Shown here: positions 28,679 to 38,111 of the stretch, piece after piece
Layout of the letters: every line of letters starts with the position of its first letter
How positions within the stretch are numbered: position 1 is the stretch's first letter
Position numbers and translations under genes: made by a program
From: Rhodothalassium salexigens DSM 2132
GTDB lineage: Bacteria > Pseudomonadota > Alphaproteobacteria > Sphingomonadales > Rhodothalassiaceae
NCBI RefSeq assembly: GCF_004341375.1
Contig: NZ_SLXO01000003.1
Coordinates: 353,345-417,344, forward strand
DNA length: 64,000 nt
Direction of reading: 5' to 3'
The notes under the pieces: generated by a model
The model's database searches: none
What the model saw: the letters and a program-made list of their open reading frames with translations, nothing else
What the model was told of the DNA's origin: nothing

Positions 28679-29791
28679 TCAGCCGTCTTGGGGGTCGGTG
28701 CGGAAGGCGATGCGCACGGTATCGAGCCGGTCGGGGGTAAAGTCGATGCCGGTTTCAACCGGCACCGAGGCGCCCGGTTCCAGCACCGACCGATCCACCG
28801 GGATCTGCCATTGATAGATCACATTGCCGCGCGCGTCCTCGGCGACGCCATCGAGCGGCGGCAGGGTCAGCCGGCGGTCGGTGGGGTTGGTGATGGTCAC
28901 CGCGATGCTCAGCCCGTTGGTCGGGTCCTGGGGATTGCGATAGGCCACCTCGGGCGTGGACAGGCGTAGCAATTGCGCCGCGCTTGGGGCCGGGGCGCCG
29001 GCGTCTGCGGCGTTCGGGGTCATGCCCAGCGCGGCATAGAGCGGTCGCGACGCCGGCCAGGCGCTGGCCACGGTGTCGGCAAAGCCCACAAAGCCGCCGG
29101 CCAAGGCCAGATAAAACACCGGCAAGGCGACCCAACCGGCGGTCACCCAGCGCGGCCGGCGGGCGGCCGGGCGGTCGTGATCGGCGGCGCCAAAGGGGCT
29201 GAGGCCGTCGAGACCGCGTGGGCCTCGGGGGCGCTTGGCGGTGCCGTTGGGGGCGTCGGCCGGGGCCATGGCGGGGTGACCGAACGGGCTCGGATCGGCG
29301 AGCGCGCCTTCATCGGCGGCGTCGGCGCGCTCGGCCTTGGCGGCGCGTTCGGCGGCCATGTCGACCGAGCCGCTGCGTTCCACCGCTTGGCGCAATGCGG
29401 CGAACGGGGAATTGGGGTCCATATCCGGGCGCCCGGCGGGCCCGGCGCCGCCCGCCTGCTGCGGCTCGGACGGCCGGTCCGCCGTCGCGTTGTCGGCGGC
29501 GATGGTATCGCTTGTGGCGCTGCCAGGCGGGGCCGGATCGTCGGGTGCCGGGGCATCGGCATCGTCGTCGGCGTCGCGGAACACGGCCGAAAAGTCGGGC
29601 CGTTCCTCGCGCTCGGGCAGCGTGGCCGGTTCGGCGGCCTCGTTTGAGGCGTCGGTCTCGGCCACTGCGCGCCACTCATGGCCGCAGCTGCTGCACCGCA
29701 CTAAGCGGCCGCCGCCGGCCAGCGCCGCTTCGGGGACGTTGTAACGGGTCGAACAAGAGGGGCAGGCAATCAGCATCCGCGTATCCGCCAT
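28679..29791 (-). CDS. Zinc-ribbon (MJ0042-type) membrane protein
   Basis: 370 aa. The N-terminal zinc ribbon has cysteines 10, 13, 33 and 36 (CPSC and CSSC). A long acidic, Ala/Pro/Asp-rich region (about 45-205) follows, then one membrane helix near 217-240 and a C-terminal domain with a beta-rich end (LSIAVTITNPTDRRLTLPPL) like DUF3426-type proteins. The role is unknown. It may begin at Met6, which would match relatives starting M-x-x-x-CP. It is divergent from ftsE, with a 140-bp gap. Confidence 0.75.
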   Translation of the reverse strand: MADTRMLIACPSCSTRYNVPEAALAGGGRLVRCSSCGHEWRAVAETDASNEAAEPATLPEREERPDFSAVFRDADDDADAPAPDDPAPPGSATSDTIAADNATADRPSEPQQAGGAGPAGRPDMDPNSPFAALRQAVERSGSVDMAAERAAKAERADAADEGALADPSPFGHPAMAPADAPNGTAKRPRGPRGLDGLSPFGAADHDRPAARRPRWVTAGWVALPVFYLALAGGFVGFADTVASAWPASRPLYAALGMTPNAADAGAPAPSAAQLLRLSTPEVAYRNPQDPTNGLSIAVTITNPTDRRLTLPPLDGVAEDARGNVIYQWQIPVDRSVLEPGASVPVETGIDFTPDRLDTVRIAFRTDPQDG

Positions 29792-29931
29792 CGGGTCTGT
29801 CAGGCGGCCAATGTCCCGGTCGTCGGGTGGACAGCCACGCCACCCCGTGTATAGAGTTCGCCCGGAGCCATTTCAAGAACCCCGGTTTTCGGCCCCGTTT
29901 CGTCCCCCGCAAAACAACAAGGCACGGCGTT

Positions 29932-30663
29932 GTGATACGGTTTGAGAATGTGGGCAAACGCTATGGCATGGGGGCCGAGGTTCTGAGCGACATCAGCTTC
30001 ACGCTGGAACCGGGGTCGCTGCATGTGCTGACCGGGCCGAGCGGGGCGGGCAAGTCGACCTTGCTGCGTCTGCTGTATCTGGATCAGCGGCCGACGCGTG
30101 GCTCGGTGCAGATGTTCGGTCACGACGTGACCCGGCTGGCGCGCCGTCAGCTGCCGGCCTTCCGCCGCCGCATCGGCGTGGTGTTCCAGGACTTTCAATT
30201 GCTCGACCATATGTCGGCGCTCGACAATGTGGCGCTGCCCCTGCGCATTGCCGGCGACCTGCCCGAAGAGCGCATCCAGGGCTTCGTCCGGGAATTGCTG
30301 TCTTGGGTGGGCTTGGGCGACCGGCTGAATGCCAAGCCGCCGACGCTGTCGGGCGGCGAACAGCAGCGCGTCGCCATCGCCCGCGCGGTGATCGGCAAAC
30401 CCGATCTGCTGCTTGCCGACGAACCGACCGGCAATGTGGACCCGTCCATGGCGCAGCGGTTGACGCGGTTGTTCGTCGAACTCAACCGGCTTGGCACCAC
30501 CACGGTGATCGCCACCCACGACTTGACGCTGGCCGAAAGCATCGGCGGCGCGCGCATGCAATTGGCGCACGGGCAATTGCTGGCGGTGGGCGGTGGCGGC
30601 GGCGCACCGCGGGTGGCGGGCGCGCCGGTGCCGCCCCAACCGGCCGATTTCGGAGGGTTTTGA
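29932..30663 (+). CDS. ftsE: Cell division ATP-binding protein FtsE
   Basis: 243 aa ABC ATPase that with FtsX transmits divisome signals to periplasmic murein hydrolase activators. Walker A GPSGAGKST, Q-loop VFQDFQLL, signature LSGGEQQRVAIARA and Walker B LLLADEPTGNVD are complete. The start is a GTG at 29932 with AAGG upstream; no in-frame ATG lies near. The last 20 residues are a Gly/Ala/Pro extension. ftsX follows after 2 bp. The envC gene near 37 kb is a plausible functional partner. Confidence 0.94.
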   Translation: MIRFENVGKRYGMGAEVLSDISFTLEPGSLHVLTGPSGAGKSTLLRLLYLDQRPTRGSVQMFGHDVTRLARRQLPAFRRRIGVVFQDFQLLDHMSALDNVALPLRIAGDLPEERIQGFVRELLSWVGLGDRLNAKPPTLSGGEQQRVAIARAVIGKPDLLLADEPTGNVDPSMAQRLTRLFVELNRLGTTTVIATHDLTLAESIGGARMQLAHGQLLAVGGGGGAPRVAGAPVPPQPADFGGF

Positions 30664-30665
30664 CG

Positions 30666-31547
30666 GTGCGCGGTCTGGTGCCGGTTCGATTTCTACCGCG
30701 CGGCAAAAGTCGCGGCGGCCTGGTGCCGTGGGTGATCGCGGTGATGATGTATCTGTGCGGCCTGGCCATGGTCGCCGGGCTCAGCCTGCAAGGCGCGCTC
30801 GCCGGCTGGGCCTCGGGTCTGGAGCGCAAGGCGACCGTGCAGATCGTCGAGCCCGACCCGGACGCCAGCCGTCGCATCCAGCGGGCCGCGCTCGCCACCC
30901 TGCGCACCATGCCGGGGGTCGAGGCGGTGCGCGTGTTGCCCGACGATGAGGTCGCCGACCTGCTGGCGCCATGGCTTGGGGCCGATGTGGCGCAGGCGGG
31001 CTTGCCGGTACCCGCACTGATCGACGTCACCTTCGCCCCCGGCCGGCGGGTCGACATGGGCGCGGTGCGCGCCCGGCTTGCGGCGCGCGCGCCCGGCGCC
31101 GAGATCGACGACCATGCCCGCTGGCTCGGCCGGCTTTACGATCTGTCGGCGTTGTTGCAGACGCTGTCCTGGGCGGTGGTGGTGCTGGTGCTGGTGGCGA
31201 CCGCGGCGATCGTGGTGTTCGGCACCCGCGCCGGTCTGGCGAGCCAACAGCGCGCGGTGCGGATCATGCACCTGATGGGCGCCGAGGACCGCACCATCGC
31301 CGGCGAATTTCAGTTTCAGGCGTTGATGGACGGGCTCAAGGGCGGGCTTGGCGGCACGGTCTTGTGCCTGATCACGCTTTACGCCCTGTCGCGGCTGGTC
31401 CAGGGCATCGGCGGCGGGTTGCTGCCGCAATTGGGGCTCGGCGGGCCGGCGCTGTTGGCACTGTTGGCGCTGCCGCTGTTTGCCGCGCTGCTCACCCTGA
31501 TCACCGCGCGCTGGACGGTGATGCGCACCCTGGACGATCTGGTCTGA
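30666..31547 (+). CDS. ftsX: Cell division protein FtsX
   Basis: 293 aa. The expected topology is visible: a membrane helix at about residues 19-41, a periplasmic loop of about 130 residues, then three helices near 173-193, 222-242 and 262-283. The GTG at 30666 has GGAGG nine bases upstream, inside the ftsE end. Sequence is weakly conserved, as usual for FtsX, and the call rests on ftsE linkage plus topology. The stop overlaps the next start by one base (TGATG). Confidence 0.9.
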   Translation: MRGLVPVRFLPRGKSRGGLVPWVIAVMMYLCGLAMVAGLSLQGALAGWASGLERKATVQIVEPDPDASRRIQRAALATLRTMPGVEAVRVLPDDEVADLLAPWLGADVAQAGLPVPALIDVTFAPGRRVDMGAVRARLAARAPGAEIDDHARWLGRLYDLSALLQTLSWAVVVLVLVATAAIVVFGTRAGLASQQRAVRIMHLMGAEDRTIAGEFQFQALMDGLKGGLGGTVLCLITLYALSRLVQGIGGGLLPQLGLGGPALLALLALPLFAALLTLITARWTVMRTLDDLV

Positions 31548-32122
31548 TGGCGCGGCGTCCGGCATCGCACCGTCGTGGCCGCCTTTGGTCGCGCTTGGGC
31601 GCCCTGGTGCTGGCGCTGGGCGTCGCCTGGGGCGGGGGATTTGTTTATTTCCTGGCCACCTTGCCGCCGGAACGCGCGCTCAGTCCGGGCTTCCGGGTCG
31701 ACGGGATTGTCGTGCTGACCGGCAGCGGCGGGCGCATCCGCGCCGGGCTTGAAGCGCTCGAACGCGGGGTCGCCGACCGGATGTTGATTTCGGGCGTCCA
31801 TGCGGTCGTGGGCAAGGGCGAGATCATCGGCCAGTATCGCGACTATGCGGGCCTCGTCGGTTGCTGTGTGGATCTGGGCCACAGCGCGCGCAATACCATC
31901 GGTAACGCCGGCGAGACGGCTTTCTGGGCCGAGCAGAACCGGTTTCGCTCGCTCTTGGTGATCACCGCCGACTATCACATGGCACGCAGTTTGACCGCGT
32001 TCGAGGGCGCCATGCCCGGGGTGCGGCTGGTCGCCTATCCGGTGGCCAGCCGGGCCGGTCTGGCGACCTTGGCGGCGGAGTATTCAAAATTCCTGGTGAC
32101 GGCCACGGTGGCGCGCCTGTGA
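31547..32122 (+). CDS. YdcF/DUF218 family membrane-anchored protein
   Basis: 191 aa. One N-terminal membrane helix (about 16-37), then the DUF218 fold: DGIVVLTGSGGRIRAGLEAL, ISGVHAVVGKG, SARNTIGNAGETAFWA and VITADYHMARS. Relatives (SanA, ElyC) act in envelope integrity or vancomycin tolerance, but the reaction is not settled. It overlaps ftsX by one base and the next gene by four (GTGA), so it is part of the ftsEX operon. Confidence 0.85.
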   Translation: MARRPASHRRGRLWSRLGALVLALGVAWGGGFVYFLATLPPERALSPGFRVDGIVVLTGSGGRIRAGLEALERGVADRMLISGVHAVVGKGEIIGQYRDYAGLVGCCVDLGHSARNTIGNAGETAFWAEQNRFRSLLVITADYHMARSLTAFEGAMPGVRLVAYPVASRAGLATLAAEYSKFLVTATVARL

Positions 32123-33186
32123 GCCGGCGCCGGTCACCGCCGCCCGCCCGGCGTCGTCGCCCGCCGCGCCGCGCCGGTCTGGTGCTGAGCGCGCTGGCAG
32201 CGCTGGGGCTGATGCTCGCCTATGCCGGGGTCTGGCACTGGCAGGCCGACCGTCTGCGCGCCACGCTGGTCGAGCGCCTGGCGGCGGTCGATGGGCGGGC
32301 CGGCGTGACGCTCGCCAACGGGCCGGTGGCGGTCGGCGGTTTTCCCTTCCGCTTGGTGTTGAGCGTGCCCGATCTGACGCTCGACCTGTCGGGCGATGGT
32401 CTGCGCGCACGGCTGGCGCTCGGCCGGGTCGAGGCGGTGAGCCATCTGTGGACGCCCGACCATTGGGTGGTGCGCGGCGCCGACGTCGCTGGCCACGGCG
32501 CTTTTGCCGACGGGCCTGCGCTGGCGTTGCAGGCTGCTGCGGTGCGCGCCAGCCTGACCGAGCGAGACACGGCCGGCTGGCGGCTCGGGCTCGAGGTGCC
32601 GGCATTGGCGCTCGGTCCGCCGGGTGCGGCGCCGGCGCTGGTGCTCGACCGAGCCTTGTTGGTTGTCGACGGTGCCGAAGCGACCGAGACACAAGGCGTC
32701 CGGCTGCCGCGCACCGGTCGGCTGGCATTGCGCGCCGAGCGGGCCCGGTTGGTTGGGGGTGACGCGCCGGCGGCGGGGCCGTTGGGGCGAACGATCGAGG
32801 CGCCGGCGCTGCGGGTGGCGCTGCACGGGGTGCTCGGCGGGGTTGGGCGCGCCGATCTGGCCGACTGGCGCGACGCTGGCGGCACGCTGGAACTGGATCG
32901 GCTGTCGGGCGACTGGGGCGGTGTGGCGGCGTCCGTCAACGGCAGTCTGGCGCTTGACGAGGCGTTTCGCCCATTCGGCGCGGCGACCCTGGTTGTCGAC
33001 GACCCGAGCGCTTTGATCGGTCAGGCGGCTGCCTTGGGGATGGTGCCGGCGGATGTGGCAAGGTCGGTGTCGGCTGCAACGGCGGGCGCCACGCCGGCCC
33101 GCTTGGCGATGATGGTGCAGGATGGCGTGCTGACGCTTGGCCCGGTCGCGTTGGCGACACTGCCGCCGCTGCTCGCGCCGCGCTAA
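32119..33186 (+). CDS. DUF2125 domain-containing protein
   Basis: 355 aa from a GTG that overlaps the previous stop (GTGA). A basic N-terminus ([16 protein letters not shown]) is followed by one membrane helix (about 22-40). The remainder is a beta-rich periplasmic domain with repeated LxLxGDxLxA-type strands (DLTLDLSGDGLRARL, GRLALRAERARLVGG), typical of DUF2125. The architecture resembles AsmA-like lipid-handling proteins, but function is unknown. It is the last gene of the ftsEX operon and convergent with rppH. Confidence 0.8.
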   Translation: MSRRRSPPPARRRRPPRRAGLVLSALAALGLMLAYAGVWHWQADRLRATLVERLAAVDGRAGVTLANGPVAVGGFPFRLVLSVPDLTLDLSGDGLRARLALGRVEAVSHLWTPDHWVVRGADVAGHGAFADGPALALQAAAVRASLTERDTAGWRLGLEVPALALGPPGAAPALVLDRALLVVDGAEATETQGVRLPRTGRLALRAERARLVGGDAPAAGPLGRTIEAPALRVALHGVLGGVGRADLADWRDAGGTLELDRLSGDWGGVAASVNGSLALDEAFRPFGAATLVVDDPSALIGQAAALGMVPADVARSVSAATAGATPARLAMMVQDGVLTLGPVALATLPPLLAPR

Positions 33187-33214
33187 GGTCGCCCGGTGGC
33201 GAGATGCCGGCCGA

Positions 33215-33757
33215 TCATCTGCGAAGCGGTTGGGCCAGGTGGCCCAGTTCGGCGACGACCTGTTCGTAGACCCGGCGTTTGAAGGGAATGGCGAGCGCCG
33301 GCAGGCGCGGTGCCTCGACCCACGTCCAGTCTTCGAACTCGGGGTGATCGGTGGCGATGTCGATGCGCTCTTCCGCACCGGTTAGGCGCATGGCGTACCA
33401 GTGCTGGCGCTGGCCGCGATAGCGACCGCCCCAGACCCGGCCCAGCAGGCTGTCCGGCAGGTCGTAGCTCAGCCAGTCGCGGGTCCGGCCCAGCACCGCA
33501 ACCTCATCGGTGCCGACCTCTTCCAACAGTTCCCGGTGTGCCGCTTCGTCGGCGCTTTCGCCCGGGTCGATGCCGCCCTGAGGCATCTGCCAGGCGTCGA
33601 CTTGCGTGTCGATGCGCTGGCCCACGAACACCAAGCCGGCCCGGTTGATCAGCATGATGCCCACGCACGGGCGATAGGGCAGGCGCGCGCGCAAGGCGTC
33701 CGGATCGTCGGCGGGCGCGGGGGCTGGGTTGGGCAGATCGGGATCGGAGCTGGCCAT
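33215..33757 (-). CDS. rppH: RNA pyrophosphohydrolase (Nudix)
   Basis: 180 aa. It removes pyrophosphate from 5'-triphosphate RNA to start decay. The Nudix box [23 protein letters not shown] spans about residues 61-83, with the REx2EE core intact. [21 protein letters not shown] and DAWQMPQGG match the RppH/diadenosine-polyphosphate hydrolase subgroup, as does [11 protein letters not shown]. The N-terminus has an extra 28 residues rich in Pro/Asp. It is separated by 12 bp from the upstream deacetylase gene. Confidence 0.92.
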   Translation of the reverse strand: MASSDPDLPNPAPAPADDPDALRARLPYRPCVGIMLINRAGLVFVGQRIDTQVDAWQMPQGGIDPGESADEAAHRELLEEVGTDEVAVLGRTRDWLSYDLPDSLLGRVWGGRYRGQRQHWYAMRLTGAEERIDIATDHPEFEDWTWVEAPRLPALAIPFKRRVYEQVVAELGHLAQPLRR

Positions 33758-33769
33758 GGCGTGCGGTCC

Positions 33770-35200
33770 TCAGCGGATGGTCTGGCGGCCGGCTATGGTG
33801 GACAGCGGCACGAACGAAATGCCCTGGGCCGCCAACCGGCCGCGCCAGTACTGGATACGCTCGACGGTGACCGGCAGCGGCTTGCCGATGCCCACCGCCA
33901 CGCCGTCGTTGCGGGCGATGCTTTCCAGGTCGGCGAAGGTGTCGTCGATGGCGTCGGGCGAGGCGACGGCGTCGATGAAGCGGTTGTTGACCGCGGTCGG
34001 CATGCCGAACTCGCTGGCCATGCGCCCGGCAGCGGAAAAGCCGGTGACCCGGGCGTCGAGGAACATCAAGCCGCGCTTGTCGATCTCTTGCAACACCGGG
34101 CGTAGCACACTGCGGTCGGCGGTGAAGCGCGACCCCATATGGTTGACCGTGCCCATATAGCCGCCGAATGCCCGCATCACCGTGTGCAGCGAGCGGATGT
34201 TGCGGGCGCTCGACACCTCCACCTTGAGCGTGTCGACGCCGGGATTGTTGCGCGGATAGTCCTGCGGCTCCATGGGCACCATCAGCAACAGCTCATGGCC
34301 CGCCGCATGGGCCCGGGTCGCCCAGTCCTGGGGGCTTTCGGCATAAGGCGAGATGCCGAGGGTGATTTCGGCCGGCAACTCGTCGAGGATACGGTCACCG
34401 ATGCGCTTTTTGAGCCCCACATTGACGATCACCACCGCGATCACCGGCCGGTCGGTGGCCGCCGCCGGGCGCGCATAGCGCTCGAACGGCGTCGTGCCAT
34501 TGTCGGCACGGCGCGGCAGGCCCTCATAGTCGCCGCTGTCCAGGTAGCGCGGGTCGGGGAACGGCGCCGCGTCGAACGCCGGCGCCCGGTCCCCCGGGAG
34601 GCCCCCCGTACCGGCGTCGGCCCGGTCGCGCTCGTCGGCCGCCGGTTCGCCGTCGCGTGTGGCGTCGGTTGCGGCGGCCTGGCGGTCGACCGCGTCGCTG
34701 TCGGGCGCTGCCGGTGCCGGATTGTCGGCGGCGATTGTGGTGGCCTCGTCCGCGGCCGGGTCATCCGATGGCGTCTGGGTGGCGGCTTGACCTTCGGCGG
34801 CGGTCGCTGCGGCGGCTGCGGTGGAGCCATCGGCGCGTGCCGGCGCGGGCTCTAAGGTCGGGCTGGCCGAGGCGGTTTCTGGTGCCGGCGCGTCCTGGAC
34901 CGGGTCGGTTGGCGCGGGGTCGGCCGAATAAGTCAGGTGTAGCGCCAGGGCGCCGCCGACGACGAGCAACACCGTCGCCCCCCAGGCCAGCGCCAGGTTG
35001 CGCCATGGCGGCACGGGTTTGCGCGGACCGGCCGGCTTTGTGGGCTGGTCCTGCTTGGTCTTCCCCGACGCCCGGGTCGGTCGGCGACGGGCTGCGGCCT
35101 TGGCCTCCGCGCGGGCTTTGAGCGGATTGGCGACGAGACGGTCGGGGGTATCGGGCTTGTTCTTGGCCAAGGATCGGCCCCGTTCGGCAGAGGAAGACAA
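33770..35200 (-). CDS. Divergent polysaccharide deacetylase (YibQ-type), membrane-anchored
   Basis: About 476 aa from a TTG at 35200; a second TTG at 35167 (LAKNKPD...) would resemble relatives better, and neither has a clear ribosome-binding site. One membrane helix lies near 70-88, then an Ala/Asp/Pro-rich linker to about 225. The C-terminal domain is the YibQ fold: VIAVVIVNVGLKKR, ITLGISPYAES, HELLLMVPMEP, LMFLDARVTG and DGVAVGIGKPLPVTVE. The usual acidic residue in the first strand (I-D-D-x-G) is replaced by V-N-V-G, so catalysis is doubtful. Conserved neighbour of envC-ctpA. Confidence 0.82.
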   Translation of the reverse strand: MSSSAERGRSLAKNKPDTPDRLVANPLKARAEAKAAARRRPTRASGKTKQDQPTKPAGPRKPVPPWRNLALAWGATVLLVVGGALALHLTYSADPAPTDPVQDAPAPETASASPTLEPAPARADGSTAAAAATAAEGQAATQTPSDDPAADEATTIAADNPAPAAPDSDAVDRQAAATDATRDGEPAADERDRADAGTGGLPGDRAPAFDAAPFPDPRYLDSGDYEGLPRRADNGTTPFERYARPAAATDRPVIAVVIVNVGLKKRIGDRILDELPAEITLGISPYAESPQDWATRAHAAGHELLLMVPMEPQDYPRNNPGVDTLKVEVSSARNIRSLHTVMRAFGGYMGTVNHMGSRFTADRSVLRPVLQEIDKRGLMFLDARVTGFSAAGRMASEFGMPTAVNNRFIDAVASPDAIDDTFADLESIARNDGVAVGIGKPLPVTVERIQYWRGRLAAQGISFVPLSTIAGRQTIR

Positions 35201-35255
35201 CCGGGCGACAGCCCGACCCGGCGCACGGTTGATCCCGGCGCCGAGCCTGAGCCTG

Positions 35256-36770
35256 TCACCTTCGTGTACTGTGCGCCCTGCGACGGGTCAATCTTGCGCC
35301 GCTTGGTCGGCCCGGTCGGCCTGAGCCGATCCGGGCCCCATCCATGTTGGACAGCGCGACCTCGGTGCCCTGCAACAGGTCGAGGGCGCGCTCCAACTGT
35401 CGGTCGACGGGCTCGCTGTCTTCGGCTGCGGTGTCGGCCGCGACCTGATCGCCCGCAGGGGCGTCGGCATCCCGGTCATCGGTATGCGGGGCATCGGCGC
35501 CGGTTGCCTCCGCGTCGGGTGCGTCGGTGTCGTCGCCGCCGGTGTCTGTGCCATCGGGCGCCTCGCCGTCCCCGGCTGCGTCCTTCAGCGCCTCGGCCGC
35601 GGCGGGCTTGAGCGGTCCGTTCTCGTTGACCAGATGGCCGGCCAGATCTTCTTCGCGCCGCACCCGGCGACCGGACGTCTCGGTCTGCAAGACCTCGATG
35701 TCGGGTTCGATGCCGCGTTCCTGGATCGAGCGGTTAGAGGGCGTGTAATAGCGCCCGGTGGTCAGGCGAATGGCGCTTTCCCGGTCGAGCCGCAGCACCG
35801 TCTGCACGGTGCCCTTGCCGAAGGTCCGTTCGCCCAGGATCGTCGCCCGGCGGTGGTCCTGCAGCGCGCCGGCGACAATCTCCGAGGCCGAGGCGCTGAA
35901 CGGGTTGACCAGCACCACCACGGGCACACCGTCGGCGCGGTCGCCCGGCGTGGCGTTCCAGCGCGCGCGGTCGGAGGGCCGGCGCCCGCGGGTCGACACG
36001 ATCTCGCCCTGGTCCAGGAACATGTCCGAGACCGAAATCGCCTCGTTCAACAGGCCGCCGGGATTGTTGCGCAGGTCGAGCACGATGCCGGCAAGATCGT
36101 CGCCCAGGTCCGCCTTGAGGCCCGAGAGCGCGTCCTTGAGGCCCGGTGTCGTCTTCTCGTTGAAGCTGGAGATGCGGATATAGCCGATGTTCCCCCGCTC
36201 GACCCGATAGTCCACCGAGGCGAGGCGGATCTTGTCGCGGACGATTTCCACGTCGAACGGTTCGTCGACGCCCTGGCGCACCACGGTGATGATGACCGAT
36301 TGACCGATCGGGCCGCGCATCCGGCGCACCGCCTTGGTCAGCGAGGTGTCGGTGATCGCCTCGCCGTCGATATGGGTGATATAGTCGCCGCCTTGGATGC
36401 CGGCGCGTTCGGCCGGGGTGTCGTCGATCGGCGACACCACCTTGACGACGCCGTCTTCCATGGTGACCTCCATGCCGAGGCCGCCATACTCGCCCTCGGT
36501 CTGGACCTGCATGTTCTGGAAGGTCTCCGGGCCCATATAGCTCGAATGCGGGTCGAGCGAGCGCAACATGCCGTTGATCGCGGCTTCCAGCACCTCGCCG
36601 TCGTCCACTTCCTCGACATATTCGGCGCGGATTTTCTCGAACACTTCGACGAAGCGGTTGAGATCCTGGTAGGTGTTGAAACCCTTCTTGTCGGTCTCGG
36701 CCGCGCCGGGCAAGGCGAGGCCCAGGGTCAGCAAGGCCGAGAGCGTGACGGCGAAAAATCCTGTGCGCAT
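35256..36770 (-). CDS. ctpA: Carboxyl-terminal processing protease (S41 family)
   Basis: 504 aa. A signal peptide (about 1-24), an N-terminal helical domain, a PDZ domain (about 85-165; YGGLGMEVT, GIQGGDYITHIDGEAI) and the S41 core follow in order. The catalytic Ser is in NPFSASASEIVAG and the Lys in GERTFGKGTVQ. The last 130 residues are an acidic Asp/Ala/Thr-rich extension ending in a basic tail, longer than in many CtpA proteins. Start 3 bp after the envC stop, so expression is coupled with envC. Confidence 0.94.
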   Translation of the reverse strand: MRTGFFAVTLSALLTLGLALPGAAETDKKGFNTYQDLNRFVEVFEKIRAEYVEEVDDGEVLEAAINGMLRSLDPHSSYMGPETFQNMQVQTEGEYGGLGMEVTMEDGVVKVVSPIDDTPAERAGIQGGDYITHIDGEAITDTSLTKAVRRMRGPIGQSVIITVVRQGVDEPFDVEIVRDKIRLASVDYRVERGNIGYIRISSFNEKTTPGLKDALSGLKADLGDDLAGIVLDLRNNPGGLLNEAISVSDMFLDQGEIVSTRGRRPSDRARWNATPGDRADGVPVVVLVNPFSASASEIVAGALQDHRRATILGERTFGKGTVQTVLRLDRESAIRLTTGRYYTPSNRSIQERGIEPDIEVLQTETSGRRVRREEDLAGHLVNENGPLKPAAAEALKDAAGDGEAPDGTDTGGDDTDAPDAEATGADAPHTDDRDADAPAGDQVAADTAAEDSEPVDRQLERALDLLQGTEVALSNMDGARIGSGRPGRPSGARLTRRRAHSTRR

Positions 36771-36773
36771 GAA

Positions 36774-38108
36774 TCAACCCATCTGTTCGATACTCGCCGC
36801 AAGCCAGGGCAGCGGATCGACCGGCTTGCCCGCCCGGCGCAGTTCCATATACAAGTCCGTTCCGCCGGTCGGTCCCGGCCCTTGCGTGCCCGCCGCCCTA
36901 TCGGCGGCGACGCGGCTGCTTGGGGCGCTGCCGGTCCGGGCCGGAGCCGCCATGGCGCCGACCGGTTCGCCGGCAAGCACCCATTGCATCTCCTGGCAGT
37001 ACAAACGATCAAGGCCGGCAAGAATACTAAGGTAATCTTCGCCATGATCGATAATCAAGAGACGACCATAACCCTTATACGGTCCGGCGAACAGGATCCG
37101 ACCATCATAAGGGGCCACCACCTGGGCGCCGGCGCGCGTCCGAATGGTAACGCCCTCGGTCTTACCGAGTTCTTTCGGCGCGCCGAACGCCTGGATTATC
37201 GCGCCCTGCGCGGGCAGCGGCAGGTCGCCCGCGGCCTTGGGCAGTCCGGCCAGCCGACGCTCGTCGCGGGCCGATTTGCCGCGCTCGGGGCGGCTTTCGC
37301 CGGCGCGCGCCAACGCCTCGGATAACAGCCTTTGGCGCTCGGCCTGCTCCGCCTCCAGCTTGTCGATTAAGGCTTCAAGCGATTCGGCCTGGCGTGCCAG
37401 GGACGCGATCTTCTTTTTCTCCTGCGCCAGTTCGCTCTGCAGCCGGCGGCGGTCGCGTTCGCGCCGATCGAGCAGGGCGGCGAGGCGTTCGCGGCGGTCG
37501 TCGAGCCGGGCCAGCGTGCTGTCGAGGGCGGCGCGGTCACGGGCCAGGCGCGCGCGCATGGTACGCAGATCCTCGATATCGTCGGCGATGGCGGCGGCGC
37601 GGGCTTCCACCTGCGGCACCAGGGTGGCCAGGAGCGTGCCGCCGCGCGCCACGTCGAGCGCGCCGCCCGGGCGCAGCACGGCCAGTGCGGGCGGCTGGCG
37701 GCTCAGCCGTTGCAGGGCGGCGAGCGTGCGGCTCATCTGTTCGCGCCGCTCGGCCAGTTCGGCGCGTTTGTCGTTCTGGCGCCGGGTGACCACGCGGATG
37801 TCGCGTTCGAGGCTGTCGGCGCGCGCCTCCGACGACTGGATCTCGGCGGCCACCGCGCTCAACCGGCGGGTCAGGGCCTCGGCCTCGGCGCCGGCGGCCT
37901 GGGCCTGTTCGGCCAGCTTGCGCTGTTCGGCGGCGCGGGTGGCGAGTTCCGCCTCGATCCGGTCGAGGCGCGCGCGCTCTTCTTGCTGGGCGTGAGCCGG
38001 CGCGCTGGCCAGCGACAGGGCGATGGCGAGCCCCAGCGCGGCCACCAGGCGGCCGGGCGCCCGGGGCCGGGGGCCGGCGGTGGTGCTATGCGCGGCGCGA
38101 CCGGTCAC
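36774..38108 (-). CDS. envC: Murein hydrolase activator EnvC-like, degenerate LytM domain
   Basis: 444 aa from a GTG, 3 bp after the gpmI stop... reading on the minus strand, envC follows gpmI. A signal peptide (ending APAHAQ, about residue 41) precedes a coiled coil (about 45-290) and a C-terminal LytM/M23 domain (VVAPYDGRILFAGPYKGYGR, IIDHGEDYLSILAGL, LYMELRRAGKPVDP). The zinc-binding His and Asp of active M23 peptidases are not visible, as in EnvC proteins that activate amidases rather than cut peptidoglycan. It is the expected periplasmic partner of FtsEX, whose genes lie 5 kb away. Confidence 0.88.
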   Translation of the reverse strand: MTGRAAHSTTAGPRPRAPGRLVAALGLAIALSLASAPAHAQQEERARLDRIEAELATRAAEQRKLAEQAQAAGAEAEALTRRLSAVAAEIQSSEARADSLERDIRVVTRRQNDKRAELAERREQMSRTLAALQRLSRQPPALAVLRPGGALDVARGGTLLATLVPQVEARAAAIADDIEDLRTMRARLARDRAALDSTLARLDDRRERLAALLDRRERDRRRLQSELAQEKKKIASLARQAESLEALIDKLEAEQAERQRLLSEALARAGESRPERGKSARDERRLAGLPKAAGDLPLPAQGAIIQAFGAPKELGKTEGVTIRTRAGAQVVAPYDGRILFAGPYKGYGRLLIIDHGEDYLSILAGLDRLYCQEMQWVLAGEPVGAMAAPARTGSAPSSRVAADRAAGTQGPGPTGGTDLYMELRRAGKPVDPLPWLAASIEQMG

Positions 38109-38111
38109 GAC

